Positions 14,177 to 19,186 of a DNA stretch of 19,186 nucleotides are shown here, one piece after another. Within the stretch, counting starts at the first letter, position 1. Each line of letters begins with the position of its first letter. The notes under the pieces were generated by a model. That model was given only the letters and a program-made list of their open reading frames with translations. It was not told where the DNA came from and did not search any database. The position numbers and the translations under genes were made by a program. Source of the DNA: Fusobacterium sp. (GTDB lineage Bacteria; Fusobacteriota; Fusobacteriia; Fusobacteriales; Fusobacteriaceae); assembly GCA_018457305.1 (NCBI GenBank), contig JAGYHM010000010.1:1-19186 (forward strand). Direction: 5' to 3'.

Positions 14177-14247
14177 GAGGAAACTGCGTTCGCTTTGCTC
14201 TCTGTTTCCCTTCTCTGCGAGGCTTGGAGCTCCGCCCCAAACCCCGC
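14177..14247 (+). repeat. Palindromic repeat family 1, copy C
   Basis: Reads GAGGAAACTGCGTTCGCTTT, then GCTCTCTGTTTCCCTTCTCT and GCGAGGCTTGGAGCTCCGCC. It closely matches copy A, but the second hairpin has changed to GGAGCTCCGCC, which weakens it. It lies between a lipoprotein gene and the tuf terminator, opposite to the direction of both. No family 2 partner follows it. Confidence 0.85.
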
Positions 14248-14314
14248 AAAAATGAAATTATAATTTTCTTGGATATAAAAAAACAATATCTATTAAAACT
14301 AAAATTTTATGTTT

Positions 14315-14348
14315 TAAAAAAACACTTCTGAATAATCAGAAGTGTTTT
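14315..14348 (-). terminator. Terminator of the str operon
   Basis: A perfect 13-base stem AAAACACTTCTGA (14319-14331) with TCAGAAGTGTTTT (14336-14348) and a four-base loop. On the minus strand it is followed by a T-run (14321-14315). It lies 18 bases after the tuf stop. Confidence 0.92.
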
Positions 14349-14366
14349 ATATAAAAATTATATTGC

Positions 14367-15551
14367 TTATTTAGTTATTTCAGAAACAACTCCAGAAGCA
14401 ACTGTTCTTCCACCTTCTCTGATGGCAAATCTTAATCCTGGTTCCATTGCGATTGGGTGAATTAATTCAACAACAACTGCTACGTTATCTCCAGGCATTA
14501 CCATTTCTATTCCTTCTGGTAAAGTTACTGCACCAGTAATGTCAGTAGTTCTGAAATAGAATTGAGGTCTATATCCAGTAAAGAATGGAGTATGTCTTCC
14601 TCCTTCTTCTTTAGTTAGAACGTATACTTCCCCTTTAAAGTTAGTATGAGGTTTGATACTTCCAGGTTTAGCAAGTATTTGTCCTCTTTCAACATCTTCT
14701 TTTTTAATACCTCTTAATAATGCTCCAATGTTATCTCCTGCTTGACCTTGATCAAGAAGTTTTCTAAACATTTCTACTCCTGTACAAGTAGTTTTTGAAG
14801 TATCTTTAATTCCTACAACTTCGATTTCTTCTCCAACTTTGATAACTCCTCTTTCAACTCTTCCAGTAACAACTGTTCCTCTTCCAGTTATTGTGAAAAC
14901 GTCTTCTATTGGCATCAAGAATGGTTGGTCAATAGCTCTTTCTGGAGTAGGAATATACTCATCAACAGAGTTCATAAGTGCCATAATTTGGTCTACCCAT
15001 TTTTGTTCTCCATTTAAAGCTCCTAAAGATGATCCAGTTATTACAGGAATGTCATCTCCTGGGAATCCATATTCAGTTAATAATTCTCTTACTTCCATTT
15101 CAACTAATTCTAATAATTCTTCATCTTCAACCATATCTGCTTTGTTTAAATAAACAACGATGTATGGTACACCAACTTGTCTAGATAATAAGATATGTTC
15201 TCTTGTTTGAGGCATAGGACCATCAGCTGCAGATACAACTAAGATAGCTCCATCCATTTGAGCCGCTCCAGTGATCATGTTTTTAACATAGTCAGCATGG
15301 CCAGGACAGTCAACGTGAGCATAGTGTCTTCCTGCTGTTTCATATTCTATATGAGCTGTGTTTATTGTGATTCCTCTTTCTCTTTCTTCTGGAGCAACGT
15401 CAATTTTATCAAAATCAACTCTTTGTGCTAATCCCATATCTGCCAATACTTTTGAGATTGCTGCAGTTGTAGTTGTTTTTCCGTGGTCAACGTGTCCGAT
15501 TGTTCCAATGTTTACATGTGGTTTACTTCTTTCAAATTTTTCTTTAGCCAT
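14367..15551 (-). CDS. tuf: Elongation factor Tu
   Basis: GTPase that carries aminoacyl-tRNA to the ribosome, 394 aa, full length. The G1 loop is [10 protein letters not shown] (19-28), followed by the switch region [22 protein letters not shown] and the GSSLGAL box. Domain 2 has [13 protein letters not shown] and domain 3 has [21 protein letters not shown], where kirromycin-type antibiotics bind in other EF-Tu proteins. TTAGGAGG stands before the ATG. It is the last gene of the str operon, 90 bases after fusA, with a strong terminator following. Sequence is ordinary for the family; nothing is missing. Confidence 0.99.
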   Translation of the reverse strand: MAKEKFERSKPHVNIGTIGHVDHGKTTTTAAISKVLADMGLAQRVDFDKIDVAPEERERGITINTAHIEYETAGRHYAHVDCPGHADYVKNMITGAAQMDGAILVVSAADGPMPQTREHILLSRQVGVPYIVVYLNKADMVEDEELLELVEMEVRELLTEYGFPGDDIPVITGSSLGALNGEQKWVDQIMALMNSVDEYIPTPERAIDQPFLMPIEDVFTITGRGTVVTGRVERGVIKVGEEIEVVGIKDTSKTTCTGVEMFRKLLDQGQAGDNIGALLRGIKKEDVERGQILAKPGSIKPHTNFKGEVYVLTKEEGGRHTPFFTGYRPQFYFRTTDITGAVTLPEGIEMVMPGDNVAVVVELIHPIAMEPGLRFAIREGGRTVASGVVSEITK

Positions 15552-15641
15552 TTTTTTCCTCCTAATTTTTTAATTAAATTTTTAATTTAATATTTTCCGT
15601 TTTCTTTATTTGATTATACTACTTTTTTACAAAAAGTAAAA

Positions 15642-17723
15642 TTATTTTCCTCTTTCTTCTTGAATTTCTTTTTGAACAGATGCAGGAACTTGTAAGTATT
15701 CTGAAAATTCCCATGAATATGTTGCTCTTCCTTGAGATTTAGATCTCAAATCAGTTGCATATCCAAACATTTCTGATAAAGGTACTTTTGCAGTTATTAT
15801 TTTTGCTCCATTTCTGTCTATCATTCCAGAAACCATTCCTCTTCTTGAGTTTAAGTCTCCTATGATATCTCCCATGTATTCTTCTGGAGTAGTTACTTCT
15901 ACTTTGAATACTGGTTCAAGAATTACTGGTTTAGCTTTAGATGCTGCTTGTTTTAAAGCCATAGACCCAGCTATTTTGAATGCCATTTCTGATGAGTCAA
16001 CTTCGTGGTAAGATCCATCATAAAGTGTAACTTTTACATCAACTATTGGATATCCAGCAATAACACCAGATTCTAACGCTTCTTTACATCCTTTTTCTAC
16101 TGCTGGAATATATTCTCTAGGAATAACCCCTCCAGTAATTTTGTTAATAAATTCAAATTCTTTTCCAGGATTTGGTTCAAGTATAATTTTAACATGTCCG
16201 TATTGTCCTCTACCACCAGATTGTTTTGCATATTTAACTTCTTGATCATAAGAAGTTGTAATAGTTTCTCTGTAAGCAACTTGAGGTTTACCAACATTTG
16301 ATTCTACTTTAAACTCTCTTTTCATTCTATCAACGATAATTTCAAGGTGAAGTTCTCCCATTCCAGAAATTATTGTTTGTCCTGTTTCTTCATCAGTTCT
16401 TACTCTGAATGTAGGATCTTCTTCAGCAAGTTTTGATAAAGCTATTCCCATTTTTTCTTGGTCATTTTTAGTTTTTGGTTCAACCGCAACTGAAATAACT
16501 GGTTCAGGGAATTCCATTTTTTCAAGAACTATTGGTGCATTTTCTGCACAAAGAGTATCTCCAGTTGTTGTATCTTTTAATCCAACTGCTGCTGCTATAT
16601 CTCCACAATATACAACATCTATTTCTTCTCTTTTATTTGCGTGCATTTGTAAAATTCTTCCTAATCTCTCTTTTTTTCCTTTAGTAGAGTTTAAGATATA
16701 AGAACCTTTTTCAATAATTCCTGCATACACTCTAAAGAATGTTAATCTTCCTACAAATGGATCTGTCATAACTTTGAATGCTAAAGCTGCAAACGGAGCG
16801 TCATCTGACATTTCTCTATCAACATTAACTTCTGGGTCTTTAGGATCTGTTCCTTGAACCATAGCAACGTCAGTAGGTGCTGGCATATAGTCAACTATTG
16901 CATCTAGTAATGGTTGAACTCCTTTATTTTTAAAAGCAGTTCCACAAGTTACAGGTACAACAATATTTTCTATTGTAGCAACTCTTAAAGCTTTTCTTAA
17001 TTCATCTTCTGTTATTTCTTCTCCACCAAAGAATTTTTCCATCAAAGCATCATCAGTTTCAACAACAGATTCTATCATCACTTGTCTTGCTTCTTCTGCT
17101 TTTTCTTTTAATTCTTCTCTGATTTCTTTTATTTCAAAATCTTGTCCATTATCAGAATCTACTGGCCATACAACTTCTTTCATTGTAATTAAGTCAATAA
17201 TTCCTTCAAATTTATCTTCAGCACCAATAGGTAATTGAATAGGTACAGGATTAGATCCTAATTTTTCTTTAATATCTGCAACACACATATCAAAGTTAGC
17301 TCCTATTCTATCCATTTTATTAAAGAACGCTATTCTTGGTACTTTATATTTGTCAGCTTGTCTCCAAACTGTTTCAGATTGTGGTTGTACTCCATCAACA
17401 GCAGAGAAAACTGCTACTGATCCATCTAATACTCTTAGTGATCTTTCAACTTCAACAGTAAAGTCCACGTGCCCTGGTGTGTCTATTATATTTATTCTGT
17501 GTTCTCTCCAGAAACATGTAGTGGCAGCAGAAGTAATTGTGATACCTCTTTCTTGCTCTTGTTCCATCCAGTCCATTGTTGCTTGACCTTCATGAACTTC
17601 CCCTATTTTTCTTTCAACCCCAGTAAAAAATAATATTCTTTCTGTTGTAGTTGTTTTCCCAGCATCGATGTGAGCCATTATTCCAACGTTTCTAGTCATA
17701 TCTAGTAATACTTTCCTAGCCAT
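15642..17723 (-). CDS. fusA: Elongation factor G
   Basis: Ribosomal translocase GTPase, 693 aa, full length. The G domain has [15 protein letters not shown] (17-31), [19 protein letters not shown] and FNKMDRIGA. Later regions have [20 protein letters not shown], the domain IV segment [13 protein letters not shown] (the tip that reaches the decoding centre), and the C-terminal [22 protein letters not shown]. The ATG follows GAGGAAAAATTT. It sits between rpsG and tuf in the usual str order. The sequence looks like ordinary housekeeping EF-G rather than a FusB-type or specialised paralogue. Confidence 0.99.
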   Translation of the reverse strand: MARKVLLDMTRNVGIMAHIDAGKTTTTERILFFTGVERKIGEVHEGQATMDWMEQEQERGITITSAATTCFWREHRINIIDTPGHVDFTVEVERSLRVLDGSVAVFSAVDGVQPQSETVWRQADKYKVPRIAFFNKMDRIGANFDMCVADIKEKLGSNPVPIQLPIGAEDKFEGIIDLITMKEVVWPVDSDNGQDFEIKEIREELKEKAEEARQVMIESVVETDDALMEKFFGGEEITEDELRKALRVATIENIVVPVTCGTAFKNKGVQPLLDAIVDYMPAPTDVAMVQGTDPKDPEVNVDREMSDDAPFAALAFKVMTDPFVGRLTFFRVYAGIIEKGSYILNSTKGKKERLGRILQMHANKREEIDVVYCGDIAAAVGLKDTTTGDTLCAENAPIVLEKMEFPEPVISVAVEPKTKNDQEKMGIALSKLAEEDPTFRVRTDEETGQTIISGMGELHLEIIVDRMKREFKVESNVGKPQVAYRETITTSYDQEVKYAKQSGGRGQYGHVKIILEPNPGKEFEFINKITGGVIPREYIPAVEKGCKEALESGVIAGYPIVDVKVTLYDGSYHEVDSSEMAFKIAGSMALKQAASKAKPVILEPVFKVEVTTPEEYMGDIIGDLNSRRGMVSGMIDRNGAKIITAKVPLSEMFGYATDLRSKSQGRATYSWEFSEYLQVPASVQKEIQEERGK

Positions 17724-17777
17724 TAAATTTTTCCTCCTCGATTATACGAAAACATATTTATATTTTCTTTAAAACAA

Positions 17778-18248
<471 letters not shown>

Positions 18249-18269
18249 TTACTATTCACCTCCTTTTAA

Positions 18270-18638
18270 TTAAGCATTTTTTGCTCCATATCTTGATCTA
18301 GCTTGTTTTCTTTTTGCAACACCAGCAGTATCTAGTGCTCCTCTTATAATTTTGTATCTAACCCCTGGTAAATCTTTTGTTCTTCCACCTCTTACTAACA
18401 CGATTGAGTGTTCTTGTAAGTTGTGTCCTTCCCCAGGAATATAACAAGTAACCTCAGTTCCAGTTGTTAATTTTACTCTGGCAACCTTTCTTAAAGCTGA
18501 GTTTGGTTTTTTAGGTGTAGTTGTATAAACTCTCACACAAACTCCTCTTCTTTGTGGGTTCCCTTGTAAAGCTGGTGATTTTCTTGTTTCAGTTAATGAT
18601 TTTCTTCCCTTTTTTATTAATTGACTTAGAGTAGGCAT
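18270..18638 (-). CDS. rpsL: 30S ribosomal protein S12
   Basis: Decoding-centre protein of the 30S subunit, 122 aa, normal length. The loop [12 protein letters not shown] (40-51) has K43, and [17 protein letters not shown] (84-100) has K88; these are the two lysines whose change gives streptomycin resistance in other bacteria, so this copy is of the sensitive type. D89 is the residue methylthiolated by RimO where that enzyme exists. AAAGGAGGGAG precedes the ATG. It is the first gene of the str operon and lies about 45 bases behind a consensus promoter. Confidence 0.99.
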   Translation of the reverse strand: MPTLSQLIKKGRKSLTETRKSPALQGNPQRRGVCVRVYTTTPKKPNSALRKVARVKLTTGTEVTCYIPGEGHNLQEHSIVLVRGGRTKDLPGVRYKIIRGALDTAGVAKRKQARSRYGAKNA

Positions 18639-18689
18639 TTTCTCCCTCCTTTCTTTGATATTTTTTATTTTTTTATTTATAACTCTATT

Positions 18690-18718
18690 ATTATAATATC
18701 TTTGTGTAAGTTTGTCAA
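18690..18718 (-). promoter_or_regulatory. Consensus promoter of the str operon
   Basis: On the minus strand TTGACA (18718-18713), a 17-base spacer, and TATAAT (18695-18690): a perfect sigma-70 match. Transcription would begin near 18683 and give a leader of about 45 bases before rpsL. Upstream DNA is AT-rich, which could act as an UP element. Confidence 0.9.
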
Positions 18719-18806
18719 ATTTATTTTAAGGCTCTTATCTAAAAAAATTTAATTTTAATTATAGCAGTAAATAAATAATTTTTTTAATTTATGGGAAAAT
18801 TAAAGC

Positions 18807-18835
18807 TTGACATTTAAGAAAAAAAATAGTATCAT
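18807..18835 (+). promoter_or_regulatory. Promoter of the glycine riboswitch transcript
   Basis: TTGACA (18807-18812), 17 bases, then TATCAT (18830-18835). It diverges from the str operon promoter and starts about 30 bases before the riboswitch. Confidence 0.85.
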
Positions 18836-18864
18836 ATTTATCAATAATAAAACTGAATAAAATC

Positions 18865-19027
18865 GGATGAAGGTATGAGGAGAGTTTTCTATTTTAGAAA
18901 CACCGAAGAAGTAAATCTTTCAGGTAAATGGACTCATACTGGACGAACCTCTGGAGAGATTATCTTTAGATAACACCGAAGGAGCAAAGCTATTTTATAG
19001 CCTAAACTCTCAGGTAAAAGGACAGAG
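18865..19027 (+). ncRNA. Tandem glycine riboswitch
   Basis: Two glycine aptamers in series. Aptamer 1: P1 pairs GTATGAG (18873-18879) with CTCATAC (18933-18939), inner hairpin TTTCTA/TAGAAA, then CACCGAAGAAGTAAA and TTTCAGGTAAATGGAC. Aptamer 2: P1 pairs CTCTG (18949-18953) with CAGAG (19023-19027), inner hairpins TTATCT/AGATAA and GCTA/TAGC, then CACCGAAGGAGCAAAG and CTCTCAGGTAAAAGGACAG. The leader GGATGAAGGT can pair with the linker GGACGAACCTC to form the known leader-linker kink-turn. As I remember it, the F. nucleatum glycine riboswitch used for crystallography is nearly identical. Glycine binding would control the gene beginning at 19158. Confidence 0.97.
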
Positions 19028-19074
19028 AATTTTACATATTACTTTTTGTTGTGTGTAATTTTTTAAATTTCTAG

Positions 19075-19103
19075 GGGTCTTTTATTTAAAGACTCTTTTT
19101 TTA
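19075..19103 (+). terminator. Terminator / expression platform of the glycine riboswitch
   Basis: GGGTCTTT (19075-19082) pairs with AAAGACTC (19088-19095), with one G-T pair, followed by seven or eight T. It lies between aptamer 2 and the symporter start, as for a riboswitch that controls termination. The alternative antiterminator pairing is not obvious to me. Whether glycine turns the gene on or off therefore cannot be read with certainty. Confidence 0.78.
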
Positions 19104-19157
19104 TTCTCTTTTATTCCTAAATTTTATTCAGTAATAAGTATAAAGGAGAGATGTTTT

Positions 19158-19186
19158 ATGTTAAATTTGGTAACAACAATCAACAG
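19158..19186 (+). CDS. Probable Na+:alanine/glycine symporter (AGCS family), partial
   Basis: Only the first nine codons are in the window: MLNLVTTIN. This resembles the start of AGCS (AlsT/GlyP-type) symporters, membrane proteins that carry alanine or glycine with sodium. The ATG at 19158 was preferred to the one at 19151 because AAAGGAGAG (19142-19150) sits at proper distance from 19158 and directly against 19151. The glycine riboswitch upstream supports glycine transport; F. nucleatum is known to have this arrangement. The gene is cut by the window edge, not broken. Confidence 0.65.

Noticed and set aside
14839..15573. Plus-strand open frames opposite tuf
   Set aside because: They arise from the strong codon bias of tuf; serine- and threonine-rich products with no family features.
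16097..16297. Out-of-frame open frame within fusA on the same strand
   Set aside because: Fully inside EF-G, low-complexity product, no ribosome binding site.

Overview
The window comes from a low-GC, AT-rich bacterium that is almost certainly a Fusobacterium of the F. nucleatum group. Three things point there: the very AT-rich intergenic DNA, the rpsL-rpsG-fusA-tuf order, and a tandem glycine riboswitch in front of an AGCS-type symporter that closely matches the F. nucleatum riboswitch as I remember it. The genus call is an inference from recognised sequence, not from a search.

Layout. (1) 1-2296, minus strand: a tight housekeeping operon lepB > rimI > purB; purB runs off the left edge. RimI carries an in-frame palindromic repeat insertion. 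(2) 2297-2599: AT-rich divergent spacer with a good promoter for the next block. (3) 2600-7034, plus strand: a five-gene metal-transport-like cluster. It holds two small HMA-like proteins, a P1B-type ATPase with an HMA-like N-domain and an unusual DYSC membrane motif, a 250-aa protein that looks like the front half of that ATPase without the catalytic domains, and, after two palindromic repeats, a 96-aa glycine-zipper membrane protein with an acidic Cys-containing tail. (4) 7071-8814, minus strand: a radical SAM protein of the YhcC/YtqA type and nagB, one base apart. (5) 8815-9209: divergent spacer packed with palindromic repeats. (6) 9210-12964, plus strand: operon of a short CCA/poly(A) polymerase-like protein, an EamA permease, a formate/nitrite channel and an M18 aminopeptidase. 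(7) 13028-14132, minus strand: two lipoproteins, one a permuted NlpC/P60-like (YiiX type) protein. (8) 14367-18638, minus strand: the str operon, with a consensus promoter and a strong terminator. (9) 18807-19186, plus strand: promoter, tandem glycine riboswitch, terminator and the first codons of a probable Na+:alanine/glycine symporter.

The most interesting parts are the 2600-7034 cluster and the dispersed palindromic repeats. In the cluster, four proteins share an H/S-x4-R-[IL]-R motif where classical HMA domains have CxxC. It resembles, by inference, the P-ATPase/PacL metal efflux platforms of mycobacteria. The repeats form two families. They occur as same-order pairs at two intergenic loci, once alone, and once inside the rimI coding sequence, where the reading frame stays open, as with Rickettsia palindromic elements.
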